A stretch of 64,000 bases of DNA from Rothia santali (GTDB taxonomy: Bacteria > Actinomycetota > Actinomycetes > Actinomycetales > Micrococcaceae), in NCBI RefSeq assembly GCF_024199905.1, contig NZ_JANAFB010000005.1:1-64000 (forward strand), given 5' to 3'. The position numbers and the translations under genes were made by a program. Every line of letters starts with the position of its first letter. The stretch's first letter is position 1. Of this stretch, positions 1 through 11,911 are shown one piece after another. The notes beneath the pieces were generated by a model, which was given only the letters and a program-made list of their open reading frames with translations, did not search any database and had not been told where the DNA came from.

Positions 1-1179
1 CCCGCCGGAGTGGGCGGCGCCCTCGTGGGCGGCGCCGGCCCCGCCGGGCTGCTCGCGCGCGGCGTCGTCGGCGCCCTTGACGCCACGGGCCCGGTTGAAC
101 TTGCCGAGGTCGAACAGCTCGGACTTCCGGCGCTTCTGCCGGGGCTCCTCCGGGCCGGAGGTCTGGTCGAAGAGCCGGGTGCGGGCATCGGCGTCGTCGC
201 CGGCCGGGCGGCGGCCCGCGGCGGGCGCATCGATCGGCCCGGTCTCGGCGTCGAGCAGGGCCTGGGTGAACGCCTCGTCGCCGCTGTAGCCGTCGAGGGA
301 CCGGTCCTGCCTGTCGCGCTTGCGGCGCCCGAACAGGCCGCGTTTGCGGGAGGCCTGGGGCGCGGCGTCGGAGGAGAAGGACTCCTGGAGGTAGCTGCGG
401 TCGTGACCGCGCTCCTCGCCGGGCCGGGCCGGCGGCTTCTCCCCCATGAGCCGGGCGAGGCCGCCGCGGATCCGCGGGACGATCTGCCGCACGGGCGTGG
501 CCGTGACGATCAGGACGGAGACCAGCAGGAGGAGGACGTGCAGGGCCATGGCGCCCGGGCCGGAGATCAGCTTGGCCAGCGTCCCCCCGGCGAGCAGGCC
601 GACGATGCCGCCGCCCCCGCGGATGGCCTCGAGGCCCTCCCCGATGCCCGGGGAGCCGGCGGCCAGGTCGAACAGCGAGGACCCGGCGATGGTCATGAGC
701 AGCAGCCCGATGGCGATCCGGTTGTTGGCCCCCATCTCGGTGGGGTGCCGGAAGGCGCGCACGGCGAAGCCGCCCAGCAGCACGGGGGCCGCGAGCGCCA
801 TGAGCCCGAAGGTCCCGGCGGCCACGGCGTGCCACGCGAGCGCGGGCCAGGCGGCGGCCTGGGCGCCGATCGCGGCGAAGTTCCACCACTCGACGGCGGC
901 GGTGATCAGCGCGAGGACCAGCATGAGCAGCGCCCCGCCGTCGCGCCGCTCCTCGGGGCCGACCTCGGTGCGCAGCGTGCCCATGCGGCGGATCGCGCCG
1001 CCGACCACGTGGGCGACGCTCAGCCAGGCGCCGACGACGACCCGCACCAGCCAGGGAGGCTGCTCGGGTGAACGCGCGGGCGCCTTGGCGGGCCGCCGGG
1101 TGGACTTCGTGGATCCTCCCGACTTCCGGCCCTTCGAGGAGGCGCCCTTCTGGGGGGTGGGGGAAGTTCGAGTCGCCAT
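1..1179 (-). CDS. ftsK: DNA translocase FtsK, N-terminal part (cut by window edge)
   Basis: Membrane-anchored DNA pump that clears and segregates chromosome termini at the division septum. The reading frame is open from an ATG at 1179 to the left edge (393 codons), so the ATPase motor and gamma domains lie outside the window. Residues 1-50 are basic and Ser/Pro/Lys-rich. Four hydrophobic segments follow at about residues 81-100, 113-135, 154-172 and 212-230, the usual FtsK N-terminal membrane domain. After that comes a hydrophilic, charged linker with an Arg/Lys cluster near residue 300. The position directly downstream of rnj agrees with the order seen in many actinobacteria. Identity rests on membrane topology and context, since the conserved motor is not visible. 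Confidence 0.85.
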   Translation of the reverse strand, partial: MATRTSPTPQKGASSKGRKSGGSTKSTRRPAKAPARSPEQPPWLVRVVVGAWLSVAHVVGGAIRRMGTLRTEVGPEERRDGGALLMLVLALITAAVEWWNFAAIGAQAAAWPALAWHAVAAGTFGLMALAAPVLLGGFAVRAFRHPTEMGANNRIAIGLLLMTIAGSSLFDLAAGSPGIGEGLEAIRGGGGIVGLLAGGTLAKLISGPGAMALHVLLLLVSVLIVTATPVRQIVPRIRGGLARLMGEKPPARPGEERGHDRSYLQESFSSDAAPQASRKRGLFGRRKRDRQDRSLDGYSGDEAFTQALLDAETGPIDAPAAGRRPAGDDADARTRLFDQTSGPEEPRQKRRKSELFDLGKFNRARGVKGADDAAREQPGGAGAAHEGAAHSGG

Positions 1180-1273
1180 ATCACTCAAGGGTACTGGATA
1201 CGACGACGGGCCCGGGAGACGGCGACGGTGAAGTGCGCCATCCCCCGGGCCCGCTGCGCGAGCGGCCGGCGGC

Positions 1274-2980
<1,707 letters not shown>

Positions 2981-2999
2981 GGGACCCCTTTCTGTGTGA

Positions 3000-3030
3000 G
3001 GGCCCGGCCGCCTCACTGGCGGCCGGGCCC
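3000..3030 (-). terminator. Hairpin between dapA and rnj
   Basis: Perfect 13-bp inverted repeat GGGCCCGGCCGCC / GGCGGCCGGGCCC with a 5-base loop, ten bases after the dapA stop. No U-run follows, so it is either a partial terminator or an mRNA-stabilising stem inside a dapA-rnj transcript. Confidence 0.6.
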
Positions 3031-3040
3031 GGATGTCTCT

Positions 3041-3970
3041 CTAGCTGATGGTCGAGGCGACCACGGAGCCCTCCAGATCGGAGCGGATCAGCGCCAGCTC
3101 CTGATCCGTGGGGCTCACGTGGGGCAGGCGCACCGCGTCGGATGCGAGCCTTCCCTGCCACTTGAGGATCGTCTTGGCGGCCACGGCGCCGGGGGCGCGG
3201 GTCATGGTCGCCTTGGCCACCGGGTGCAGCTCGCGGTGGATGCGGCGGGCCTCCTCGAGGTCCCCGGCCACGGCGGCGTCGATCATCTTCCGGAAGCGCT
3301 CCGGGTCCACGTGGGTGGTCACGCCGACCAGCCCGACCGCGCCGACCGAGAGCCAGGGCAGCGTGAGCCCGTCGTCGCCGGAGTAGTACTGCAGGTCCGT
3401 CCGGGACATGACGTCGGTGCCGGCCGCGAGGTCCGCCTTGGCGTCCTTCACGGCCACGATGTTGGGGTGCTCCGCGAGCTCCACGATGGTCTCGGGGTCG
3501 ATCGCGATGCCGGCGCGGCCCGGGATGTCGTAGAGCATCACGGGGGTGTCCGCGGCGTCGGCGACCGTGCGGAAGTGGGCCAGCAGGCCCGCCTGAGTGG
3601 GCTTGTTGTAGTACGGCGTGACGACCAGCAGGCCGTCCACCTTGGCCTTCTCGGCCAGCTCGGTCAGGTGCAGCGTGTGCGCCGTGTCGTTGGAGCCGAC
3701 GCCGGCCACGATCTTGGCGCGGTCGCCCACGGCGTCCTTGACCACCTGGAAGACCCGGGCGTTCTCCTCGTCGGTCATGGTCGAGTACTCGCCCGTGGTG
3801 CCGCAGACGACGAGGCCGTCGTTCCCGCGGTCCACGAGCTCGGCCGCGAGGCTCGCGGTCGCCTCCTCGTCCACCGACCCGTCCGCTGCGAACGGGGTGA
3901 CCATGGCCGTCAGCAGACGACCGAAGAGGGGCTCTGTGGCGGGCTGGTTTCCGAACGTAGTCTCAGACAT
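3041..3970 (-). CDS. dapA: 4-hydroxy-tetrahydrodipicolinate synthase
   Basis: Condenses pyruvate with aspartate semialdehyde in the diaminopimelate/lysine pathway in the cytosol. Family features: GTTGE with the paired threonines at residues 58-59, PYYNKP with the active-site tyrosine at about residue 121, and the Schiff-base lysine in AVKDAK at about residue 175. The start at ATG 3970 (MSETTFG) gives 309 residues; an in-frame ATG seven codons upstream is possible, and neither has a strong ribosome site. dapB lies two genes upstream in the same direction, so lysine genes are grouped around a small membrane protein. Confidence 0.95.
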   Translation of the reverse strand: MSETTFGNQPATEPLFGRLLTAMVTPFAADGSVDEEATASLAAELVDRGNDGLVVCGTTGEYSTMTDEENARVFQVVKDAVGDRAKIVAGVGSNDTAHTLHLTELAEKAKVDGLLVVTPYYNKPTQAGLLAHFRTVADAADTPVMLYDIPGRAGIAIDPETIVELAEHPNIVAVKDAKADLAAGTDVMSRTDLQYYSGDDGLTLPWLSVGAVGLVGVTTHVDPERFRKMIDAAVAGDLEEARRIHRELHPVAKATMTRAPGAVAAKTILKWQGRLASDAVRLPHVSPTDQELALIRSDLEGSVVASTIS

Positions 3971-3994
3971 AGTGCCCAGGGTACCGCACATCCG

Positions 3995-4609
3995 TCACTT
4001 CTCCCCGTCATAGAGGGCGTGCGGAGGACGGCCCCGCCAGATGCCGACGGCGTCGCGCATCGAGCGGCGGGCGCGCTTGCGGTCACCGGAGGCGTCGTAG
4101 GCCAGGGAGAGCCGGAACCAGCGCCGCCAGTCCCCCGGGTCCTCCTCGACCGCGCCCCGGTAGGCCGCGAACTCGGCGTCGGCCGCGTCCCGGTCCACGC
4201 GGCCCGAGTCGGTCCGCGGGAGCGTGTCCTCCGGCAGCCCGCCCTCCTCGGCCAGGCGCCCGGCGAGCTGCTGCACGCGCACGCCGAAGAGCACCTCGCG
4301 GACCAGCGCCCACGCGCCGACCACCGGGAGGATGACCATGCCGAGGCCCAGCAGCGTCGGGGCCCAGCCGCCCGCGAGCAGCAGCAGGACGCCGCGCTGC
4401 GCCGTCGCGCCCAGGTAGAGGGCCAGCAGGGCGATCGTGATGGCGGCGAAGGTCTTGCCCTTGCGCGTCGAGTCGACGAAGACGAAGACGGCGCTGAAGG
4501 CGAGGACGACGAGGATGAACAGGCGCGTGCCCGGGGGCAGGGGCAGCAGCCAGACGGTGGCCGCCGCCAGCACGGCGGCGCCGGCCACGAAGTAGCGCAG
4601 CGATCCCAC
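3995..4609 (-). CDS. Membrane protein with C-terminal TPR-like helices
   Basis: 204 residues with no enzyme motif that I recognise. The N-terminal 110 residues hold four to five hydrophobic segments (about 5-22, 28-46, 52-70, 72-88, 90-108). The C-terminal third is hydrophilic and reads like a single tetratricopeptide-type helix pair (DPGDWRRWFRLSLAYDASGDRKRA). It starts with GTG only three bases after the dapB stop and ends 24 bases before dapA, so it is probably co-transcribed with the lysine genes. Function unknown. Confidence 0.75.
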   Translation of the reverse strand: MGSLRYFVAGAAVLAAATVWLLPLPPGTRLFILVVLAFSAVFVFVDSTRKGKTFAAITIALLALYLGATAQRGVLLLLAGGWAPTLLGLGMVILPVVGAWALVREVLFGVRVQQLAGRLAEEGGLPEDTLPRTDSGRVDRDAADAEFAAYRGAVEEDPGDWRRWFRLSLAYDASGDRKRARRSMRDAVGIWRGRPPHALYDGEK

Positions 4610-4612
4610 GCC

Positions 4613-5368
4613 CTAGTCCAGCTCCAGGTATCCGTCGAGGCCGTGGGTCAGCCCGGGGGCCGAGCCGACCCGCCGCACGCCCAGCAGCACGCCGGGCATG
4701 AAGGAGACGCGGTCGAAGGAGTCGTGGCGGATGGACAGCTGCTGGCCCGTGTCCCCGAGCAGGATCTCCTCGTGGGCCACGAGGCCGCGCAGGCGCACCG
4801 CGTGCACGTGCACGTCCTCGATCACGGCCCCGCGGGAGCCCTCGGGATCCGACTCGGTGGCGTCCGGGCTGGGGGCGACGCCGGCCTCGCGCCGGGCCTC
4901 GGCGATCAGCTGCGCGGTGTGCCGCGCGGTGCCCGAGGGCGCGTCCAGCTTGTTGGGGTGGTGCAGCTCGATGACCTCGACCGACTCGAAGTACCGCGAC
5001 GCCGCGGCCGCGAACTTCCCCGCCAGCACGGCGCCGATCGCGAAGTTCGGCGCGATGAGCACGCCGGTCTCCGGGTGCTCGTCCAGCAGGTCCCGCAGGC
5101 GCTGCAGCTTCTCCTCGTCCCAGCCGGTGGTGCCCACCACGGCGTGCATCCCGTGCTCGACGGCGTAGCGGACGTTCGCCTCGCTGACGGAGGGGACGGT
5201 GAGGTCGACGACGATGTCGGCCCCGGTCCCCTCCAGCGACTCGAGGGGGTCCCCCGACCCCAGGGCCGCGACGAGCTCCAGGTCCGCGGCGGAGTTGATG
5301 GCTTTGACGGCCTCCGAGCCCATGCGGCCGGCGGCGCCCAGGACGGCTACCTTGATCACGTCAGTCAT
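4613..5368 (-). CDS. dapB: 4-hydroxy-tetrahydrodipicolinate reductase
   Basis: NAD(P)H-dependent reductase that follows DapA in the diaminopimelate pathway. The 251-residue protein opens with the dinucleotide-binding GAAGRMG at residues 11-17, contains the VVGTTGW loop, and carries the catalytic/substrate signature ELHHPNKLDAPSGTA near residue 135-148 with the His pair and Lys intact. The start at ATG 5368 is preceded by AGGTGGAGGG. It is the first gene of a dapB-(membrane protein)-dapA-rnj run and is divergent from the acyltransferase gene. Confidence 0.95.
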   Translation of the reverse strand: MTDVIKVAVLGAAGRMGSEAVKAINSAADLELVAALGSGDPLESLEGTGADIVVDLTVPSVSEANVRYAVEHGMHAVVGTTGWDEEKLQRLRDLLDEHPETGVLIAPNFAIGAVLAGKFAAAASRYFESVEVIELHHPNKLDAPSGTARHTAQLIAEARREAGVAPSPDATESDPEGSRGAVIEDVHVHAVRLRGLVAHEEILLGDTGQQLSIRHDSFDRVSFMPGVLLGVRRVGSAPGLTHGLDGYLELD

Positions 5369-5573
5369 CCCTCCACCTTAGCGGGTGCCCGCGACACAAC
5401 CGGCCGGCACGGGGTCATCGAGACGCTCGCCACGCTCCCGCTCGCTACGATGGAGTCCGGCGCGCGGCCCGGCCTCCCGAGCCGCCACGCCCTGTCGCCA
5501 CGCTTTGTCGCCGCGCCCGGTGCACTCCGCGCGCGACGCCGCCCGCCCCGCCTCCCGAGGAACCAGCCCGCCC

Positions 5574-7572
5574 ATGCCCACCGCGCCCGCCGCCACGCCC
5601 TTCGGCACGGCCGTCTCGCCCCGCGACGGCGACCGGCGGTTCGTGCTGCGCGGCCTGGACGGGCTGCGCGCCCTGGCGGTGGCCGGCGTCGTCGTCTTCC
5701 ACCTCTGGCCGGGGCTGCTGCCCGGCGGGCTGATCGGCGTCGACGTCTTCTTCGTGATCTCCGGGTACCTCATCACCGCGCTGCTGCTGCGCGAGGCCGC
5801 CTACACCGACCGGATGCGGCTGCCGCAGTTCTGGATGCGGCGGCTGCGGCGGCTCGTGCCGGCGATGCTCGTGTGCGTCGCGACCTGCGCGGGCCTGGCC
5901 GCGCTGATCGGCGGCGATGTGCTGGCGGGCATGCCCCGCCAGCTCCTCTCCGCGCTGACCTACACGACCAACTGGGCGGGCATCGCCGCCGAGCACGACT
6001 ACTTCCAGCAGACCTCCCCGGAGCTGTTCACCAACTTCTGGTCGATCGCGGTGGAGGAGCAGTTCTACCTCCTGTGGCCCGTGCTCCTGGTGCTCGCCTG
6101 CATGCTGCTGGCCACCTGGCGCGCGCGGCGCCGGGTCCCGCTGGCCCTGGGCGGGCTCTCGGTCCTCGCGATGGCCGGGGTCCTCTGGGCCACGGGGGAC
6201 GCGACCCGCGTCTACTACGGGCTGGACACCCACGCGTTCGGGCTCATGGCGGGCGCCGCGCTCGCCCTGGCCGTCCCCTGGAGCATGTACCCGCGGCGCG
6301 ACGCGGGCGGCGAGCGGTCCCCGGGCGTCCCGCGGCGCTCCGGGGCGCTGAACGCCGCGCGGATCGTGCTGGGCTGGGTCAGCCTCGCGATGCTGCTGCC
6401 CACGGCCCTGCTGCTCACGGAGGCCCAGCCCCGGGTGCTGTTCCCGGGGGGCCTGCTCGCGGCGTCGCTGCTGGCCCTCGGCGTCGTCCAGTGCCTGCTG
6501 CCCGACGTGCGCGGGACCGGGGCCGAGGGGCTGCGGCGGCTGCTGTCCCTCCGCCCGCTCGCCTGGGTCGGGGCGCGCTCCTACGGCATCTACCTGTGGC
6601 ACTGGCCCCTGTGGGTCCTCGCCCACTACGCCGCACCGGGCGCGGACGCGGGCGTGCGCGGCGGCGTCGTGCTGGCGCTGACCGTGGGGGTCGCGGCGGC
6701 CTCGTACCGGTGGGTCGAGAACCCCGTGCGCCGGCTGGGGTTCGGCGGGGCGGTGGGGGCCCTGCTGGGCGGGCTGTTCCGGCCGGGGCGGCCCGCGCGG
6801 CCGCGGCCGCCGCCCTGGCCGCCGCGGTGGCCGGGGTCCTCGGCGTCGGCGCCGCGTGGGTCGGCGCGCCGGAGATGACCGAGGCACAGCGGGTGGTCGC
6901 GGAGGGGGCGGAGTCCGTGGCGAGCGAGCCCGCTCCCCGCCGCCCGCGCCGGAGGAGCCCGCCGCGAGCGAGGGCCCGGAGGAGCCGCGGCCCGCGGGCG
7001 AGGGCGTGACGGTGATCGGGGACTCGGTGACGCTCGCGGCGGCGCCGGCGCTGAGCGAGGCGCTGCCCGGGCTGACGGTCGACGCCGCGGTCTCCCGCGA
7101 CGTCGAGGACGGGATCGCCGCGCTCCGGGAGCGGCTCGACGCCGGCACCCTCGGCGGGATCGTGGTCGTCTCGCTGTCGACCAACTCCGAGATGACCCGG
7201 GAGAAGATCGACCGGGTCGTGGAGATCGCGCGGACCGGGGAGCCGCGGAGGGTCGTGCTCGTCACCGGGCAGGCTCCCCCGGAGCTGACCTGGGTCGAGG
7301 CCTCGAACGCGGCGGTGCGGGAGGCCTCCGGCCCCGGTGGGCCCGCCGTGCTGGCCGACTGGGCGGCCGCCAGCGCGGGCCGCCCGGAGCTGCTGGTCTC
7401 CGACGGCGTCCACCCGCAGCCCGAGGGCCAGCGGCTCTACGCGCGCACGATCGCCGACGCCGTCGACCGGGCCCGCGCGGAGCCCGCGCCCGGCGGGCCG
7501 GGCCCGGTGCGTGAGACCCGACGCGCGAGTCGAAGGCGCCTGCACCGGCGGCGCGCGCTCCCGGCCGCCTGA
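5574..7572 (+). CDS. Acyltransferase-3/SGNH membrane protein (two apparent frameshifts)
   Basis: OafA/YrhL-type protein expected to O-acetylate a cell-surface polymer. The start is ATG 5574 after GAGGAA. The first frame encodes the acyltransferase-3 domain: GLDGLRALAV and VFHLWP near the N-terminus, VDVFFVISGYLI, R-rich QFWMRRLRRLVPA, FWSIAVEEQFYLLWP, and about ten membrane segments ending with YRWVENPVRR. At about 6775-6815 the sense shifts to another frame (a last membrane segment, VAGVLGVGAAWVGAPEMTE), and at about 6925-6950 shifts again into an SGNH hydrolase domain (VIGDSVTLAAAPAL, and DGVHPQPEG carrying the catalytic Asp/His). Each shift fits one missing base in a C/G run; repaired length is about 666 residues. 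Either an assembly error or a true pseudogene. Confidence 0.75.
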
Positions 7573-7578
7573 ACCGGC

Positions 7579-7613
7579 GGCGCCCGGGACCCGCCGCGCG
7601 AGGCCCGGGCGCC
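7579..7613. terminator. Convergent terminator-like hairpin
   Basis: Perfect 10-bp inverted repeat GGCGCCCGGG / CCCGGGCGCC with a 15-base loop, exactly between the convergent acyltransferase and M16 peptidase genes. No U-run; could serve both directions. Confidence 0.55.
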
Positions 7614-7617
7614 CGGC

Positions 7618-8952
7618 TCAGGCCCCGACGACCGTCAGGACCGTCTCGCGGGAGGCCAGCTCGGCCGCCAGCTCCCGCACCTCCGCCGCGGTCACGGCGC
7701 GCAGGGAGGCGAGCAGCTCGTCGAGGTCGGTGAAGTGCCCGGTGTCCAGCTCGGAGCGGCCCAGGCGGGACATGCGGGAGCCGACGTCCTCGCTGCCCAT
7801 CACGGTGGACCCGCCCAGCTGCCCGGTCACCTTGGCGAGCTCGGTGGGGAGCATCTCCTCCGCGGCCATGCGGTCCAGCTCGGCCCGCATCAGGTCGGTC
7901 ACCAGGGCGACCTTCTCCGGGGTGCAGCCGGCGTACATGCCGAAGTACCCGGCGTCGGAGTACGAGCCCGCGAAGGAGAAGGTGTTGTAGGCCAGGCCGC
8001 GGCGCTCGCGGATCTCCTGGAACAGCCGGGAGGACATCCCGCCGCCCAGGGCCGCGTTGAGCACCGACATCGCGAAGCGGCGCTCGTGGCCCGCGATCAG
8101 CCCGGTGGTGCCGAGGATGACGTTGGCCTGCTCGAAGGTGCGGTCCACCCGGTGCTCGCCGAACTCGGGGGCGAGCGGGGACGGACGGCGCACGCGGCGG
8201 GGGCGCGGCGTGACGCCCTCGGTGAGGTCCCAGCCCGCGCGCTCCAGCGCCTCCAGGACCAGCTCGACCAGCTCGTGGTGCTCCAGGCCGCCCGCGGCCG
8301 AGATGACCAGCCGGTCCGGGGTGTAGTGGCGGCGGTAGTGCTCCCACACGGCGTCGCGCTCCACGGCGGTGATCTCCGCGGGGGTCCCGCCGATCGGGCG
8401 GCCCAGGGGGTGGCGGCCCATGATCTGGGCGGTGAACTCCTCGAAGGCGACGTCGGTCGGGTCGTCGAGGTCCATCGCGATCTCCTCGAGGATCACCCCG
8501 CGCTCCTGCTCGAGCTCGGCGGGCTCCAGGACCGCGGAGGTCACCATGTCCGCGATGACGCTCACCGCCATCGGCACGTCCTCGGAGAGCACGCGCGCGT
8601 AGTAGCAGGTGTGCTCCTTGGCGGTCAGGGCGTTGGACTCGCCGCCGACGGCGTCGAAGGCCTCGGCGATGTCCAGCGCGGTCCGGTTCGCCGTGCCCTT
8701 GAACAGCAGGTGCTCGAGGAAGTGCGTGGAGCCGAGCATCCCGGGCTCCTCGTCGCGCGAGCCGACGCCGACCCAGAAGCCGAGCGCGACGCTGCGCTGG
8801 CTGGGCATCCGCTCGGTGACCACGCGGACGCCGCCGGGCAGCACCGAGCGGCGGACGTCGTTGCCGCCCTCGCCGGAGTAGACCAGGCGGCCGGTGCGGT
8901 AGTCGAGCTCCTCGGTCAGGCGCTGCGGGTCGAGGGAGAGGTCGTAGGGCAT
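7618..8952 (-). CDS. M16 family zinc metallopeptidase
   Basis: Processing-peptidase-like M16 protein, 444 residues from ATG 8952 (MPYDLSLDP). The inverted zinc motif is present as HFLEH, and the downstream zinc-ligand glutamate region fits NALTAKEHTCYYARVL about 75 residues later. The C-terminal inactive-half signature GGGMSSRLFQEIRERRGLAY is also clear. The gene follows pnp in the same direction, the order in many Gram-positives. An upstream in-frame ATG at 9099 is possible, but that stretch is low-complexity repeat DNA, so I prefer 8952 although no good ribosome site precedes it. Substrate unknown. Confidence 0.85.
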   Translation of the reverse strand: MPYDLSLDPQRLTEELDYRTGRLVYSGEGGNDVRRSVLPGGVRVVTERMPSQRSVALGFWVGVGSRDEEPGMLGSTHFLEHLLFKGTANRTALDIAEAFDAVGGESNALTAKEHTCYYARVLSEDVPMAVSVIADMVTSAVLEPAELEQERGVILEEIAMDLDDPTDVAFEEFTAQIMGRHPLGRPIGGTPAEITAVERDAVWEHYRRHYTPDRLVISAAGGLEHHELVELVLEALERAGWDLTEGVTPRPRRVRRPSPLAPEFGEHRVDRTFEQANVILGTTGLIAGHERRFAMSVLNAALGGGMSSRLFQEIRERRGLAYNTFSFAGSYSDAGYFGMYAGCTPEKVALVTDLMRAELDRMAAEEMLPTELAKVTGQLGGSTVMGSEDVGSRMSRLGRSELDTGHFTDLDELLASLRAVTAAEVRELAAELASRETVLTVVGA

Positions 8953-9010
8953 GAGGGGTGTGTCAGCTTTCGGTGGGTCGGGGTGGGGCGAGGGGTCGGG
9001 GAGGGCCCCG

Positions 9011-9062
9011 GACGAGGGGGCCGGGAGGAAGGCCCGAACGAGGGGGCCGGGGAAGGGCCCGG
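9011..9062. repeat. Two-copy 26-bp direct repeat between pnp and M16 gene
   Basis: Two near-identical copies, 9011-9036 and 9037-9062, share the core ACGAGGGGGCCGGG followed by an AAGG-C-CG tail. A degenerate partial copy precedes them. G-run rich; no function evident. Confidence 0.6.
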
Positions 9063-9154
9063 ACGCCGACGACGCCGCCCGTCCCGGTCCCCGGGGCACC
9101 CGGGGGTGCTGCGGGAACGGGCCGGACGGCGTCGTCGTGCGTGGGCGGGGACGC

Positions 9155-11395
9155 TTAGGCCTCCGCGTCCTCCAGGGCCTCGGACTCCTCGGAGTCCTCG
9201 GTCACGGGGGCCAGGGACAGCTTGCCGCGGTCGTCGATCTTGGTGATCTCGACCTGGACCTTCTGCCCCACGCCGAGGACGTCCTCGACGTCGTTGACGC
9301 GCTTGCCCTCGTTGAGCTTGCGCAGCTCCGAGATGTGCAGCAGGCCGTCCTTGCCCGGGGTCAGCGAGACGAACGCGCCGAACGTGGTGGTCTTGACGAC
9401 CGTGCCCAGGTAGCGCTCCCCCACCTCGGGGACCTGCGGGTTGGCGATCGCGTTGATCGCCGAGCGCGCGGCCTCGGCCGAGGGGCCGTCCACGGCGCCG
9501 ATGAACACGGTGCCGTCGTCCTCGATCGAGATGTCGGCGCCGGTGTCCTCCTGGATCTGGTTGATCATCTTGCCCTTGGGCCCGATGACCTCGCCGATCT
9601 TGGAGACCGGGACGTTGACGGTGATGATCCGCGGGGCGAACTCGCTCATCTCGTCCGGGGCGTCGATCGCGGAGGTCAGCACCTCGAGGATGTGCAGGCG
9701 GGCCTCGCGGGCCTGCTTCAGCGCGGCGCCCAGCACCGAGGCGGGGATGCCGTCGAGCTTGGTGTCGAGCTGGATCGCGGTCACGAACTCGGAGGTGCCA
9801 GCGACCTTGAAGTCCATGTCGCCCAGCGCGTCCTCCGCGCCCAGGATGTCGGTCAGCGCGGCGTAGCGGGTCTCGCCGTCGACCTCGTCGGAGACCAGGC
9901 CCATCGCGATGCCGGCGACCGGGGCCCGCAGGGGCACGCCGGCGTTGAGCAGCGAGAGGGTCGAGGCGCAGACGGAGCCCATCGACGTCGAGCCGTTGGA
10001 GCCCAGCGCCTCGGAGACCTGGCGGATCGCGTAGGGGAACTCCTCGCGCGAGGGCAGGACCGGGGTGATCGCGCGCTCGGCGAGCGCGCCGTGGCCGATC
10101 TCGCGGCGCTTGGGCGAGCCCACGCGGCCGGTCTCGCCGGTGGAGTAGGGCGGGAAGTTGTAGTGGTGGATGTACCGCTTGGACTTCACCGGGGACAGCG
10201 AGTCGATCTGCTGCTCGAGCTTGAGCATGTTCAGCGTGGTGACGCCCATGATCTGGGTCTCGCCGCGCTCGAAGATCGCGGAGCCGTGCACGCGGGGCAG
10301 GACCTCGACCTCGGCGGTCAGCTGGCGGATGTCGGTGAGCCCGCGGCCGTCGATCCGGACCTGGTCGGTCAGGATGCGCTGGCGCACGGTCTGCTTGCTG
10401 ATCGCGTTGAACGCGCCGTTGACCTCGTCCGCGCGGTCGGCGAACTCGGCGCCCTCGCCGGCCAGGGCCTCGAAGACCTCCTGCTGGAGCTCGGCCGAGG
10501 CGGTCTCGCGCTCCTGCTTGCCGGCGATCGAGTAGACGTCCTTGACCTTCTGGCCGAAGCGGGACTCCACGGCCTGGGCGACGTCGTCGCCGTAGCCGCC
10601 GAAGCGGGGCAGCTCCATCTGGGGCTTGCCGGCGCGCGCGGCCAGGTCGGCCTGCGCCTGGCACAGGGCCTTGAGGAACGGCTTCGCGGCCTCGAGGCCC
10701 TCGGCGACGACGTCCTCGGTGGGCGCCTGGGCGCCGCCCTGGATGAGGTTCCAGGACTGGTCGGTGGCCTCGGCCTCGACCATCATGATCGCGACGTCCT
10801 CGGTGCCGTCCGCCTTGGTCACGATGCGGCCCGCGACGGCCATGTCGAACACGGCGTTCTCGAGCTGCGAGTGCTTGGGGAAGGCGACCCACTGGCCGTC
10901 GATCAGGGCGATGCGCACGCCGCCGACCGGGCCCTGGAAGGGCAGACCGGACAGGACGGTGGACATCGACGCGGCGTTGATCGCCACGGTGTTGTAGATC
11001 TCGTCCGGGTCGATGGTCAGGACGGTCACGACGACCTGGACCTCGTTGCGGATGCCCTTGGTGAAGGCGGGGCGCAGCGGGCGGTCGATGAGCCGGCAGG
11101 CCAGGATCGCGTCGGTGGACGGGCGGCCCTCGCGGCGGAAGAACGAGCCGGGGATGCGGCCCGCGGCGTACATGCGCTCCTCGACGTCGACCGTCAGCGG
11201 GAAGAAGTCGAAGCCCTCGCGGGGGTTCTTGCCCACGGCCGTGGCCGAGAGCATGCTGGTGTCCTCGTCGATGGAGACGAGGGTGGCGCCGGCGGCCTGC
11301 TGGGCGAGGCGGCCGGTCTCGAAGCGCACGGTGCGCTTGCCGAATGCGCCGTTGTCGATGACGGCTTCTGCGTACTGAATCTCGGGACCCTCCAC
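9155..11395 (-). CDS. pnp: Polyribonucleotide nucleotidyltransferase (PNPase)
   Basis: Phosphorolytic 3'-5' exoribonuclease of mRNA decay, 746 residues. It has the two RNase PH-like halves (first: [32 protein letters not shown]; second: RTDQV-like [18 protein letters not shown] and [14 protein letters not shown]), then a KH domain ([16 protein letters not shown]) and a C-terminal S1 domain ([28 protein letters not shown]). The tail is Asp/Glu-rich. The start is GTG 11395, set by GGAGGTGA five bases upstream. It follows rpsO in the same direction, the classical rpsO-pnp arrangement. Confidence 0.96.
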   Translation of the reverse strand: MEGPEIQYAEAVIDNGAFGKRTVRFETGRLAQQAAGATLVSIDEDTSMLSATAVGKNPREGFDFFPLTVDVEERMYAAGRIPGSFFRREGRPSTDAILACRLIDRPLRPAFTKGIRNEVQVVVTVLTIDPDEIYNTVAINAASMSTVLSGLPFQGPVGGVRIALIDGQWVAFPKHSQLENAVFDMAVAGRIVTKADGTEDVAIMMVEAEATDQSWNLIQGGAQAPTEDVVAEGLEAAKPFLKALCQAQADLAARAGKPQMELPRFGGYGDDVAQAVESRFGQKVKDVYSIAGKQERETASAELQQEVFEALAGEGAEFADRADEVNGAFNAISKQTVRQRILTDQVRIDGRGLTDIRQLTAEVEVLPRVHGSAIFERGETQIMGVTTLNMLKLEQQIDSLSPVKSKRYIHHYNFPPYSTGETGRVGSPKRREIGHGALAERAITPVLPSREEFPYAIRQVSEALGSNGSTSMGSVCASTLSLLNAGVPLRAPVAGIAMGLVSDEVDGETRYAALTDILGAEDALGDMDFKVAGTSEFVTAIQLDTKLDGIPASVLGAALKQAREARLHILEVLTSAIDAPDEMSEFAPRIITVNVPVSKIGEVIGPKGKMINQIQEDTGADISIEDDGTVFIGAVDGPSAEAARSAINAIANPQVPEVGERYLGTVVKTTTFGAFVSLTPGKDGLLHISELRKLNEGKRVNDVEDVLGVGQKVQVEITKIDDRGKLSLAPVTEDSEESEALEDAEA

Positions 11396-11582
11396 GGGTC
11401 ACCTCCGTTTCTCGTTGGTGCGCGGCGCCGCGCGTTACGAGACTCGGTCTTCGATCGAGGCCCACGGAATCCGCTGGGGACTCCGGAGGCCACTACCGAG
11501 GACCGCACGTCGCGCGGGCCGCGCCGGTATGGTCTGCGCGCCGACCGGCTCCTGCCGGGCGGGCGCCCCCGTCATGCGATGC

Positions 11583-11626
11583 GGGCGGCGCCCTCCGATC
11601 AACCGATGGATCGGGAGGCGCCGCCC
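11583..11626 (-). terminator. rpsO-pnp intergenic hairpin
   Basis: Strong 18-bp stem with two central mismatches (GGGCGGCGCC...GATC / GATC...GGCGCCGCCC), loop of about 8 bases, 15 bases after the rpsO stop. In E. coli this junction holds the rpsO terminator and RNase III site; here no U-run is visible, so processing or attenuation is equally likely. Confidence 0.6.
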
Positions 11627-11641
11627 CCTCGCTGCGACGTC

Positions 11642-11911
11642 CTAGCGGCGGATGCCGAGGCGCTGGATCAGCGCACGGTACCGCTCGATGTCGACGCGGC
11701 GCAGGTAACCGAGCAGGTTACGGCGGCGGCCGACGAGGATCATCAGACCACGACGGGAGTGGTGGTCGTGCTTGTGGAACTTGAGGTGCTCCGTCAGATC
11801 GGAGATCCGGCGGGTCAGGACCGCGGCCTGGACCTCGGGCGAACCGGTGTCGCCCTCGACGGTCGCGTACTCCTTGATGATTTCCTGCTTGACAGCGGGA
11901 TCGAGTGCCAC
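11642..11911 (-). CDS. rpsO: 30S ribosomal protein S15
   Basis: 89-residue 16S rRNA-binding protein, full length. Signatures: [35 protein letters not shown], and the C-terminal [23 protein letters not shown]. The start is GTG 11911 (VALDPAVKQ), preceded by AGGAG eight bases upstream; the longer open frame upstream is not coding. A hairpin and 245 bases separate it from pnp. Confidence 0.97.
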   Translation of the reverse strand: MALDPAVKQEIIKEYATVEGDTGSPEVQAAVLTRRISDLTEHLKFHKHDHHSRRGLMILVGRRRNLLGYLRRVDIERYRALIQRLGIRR

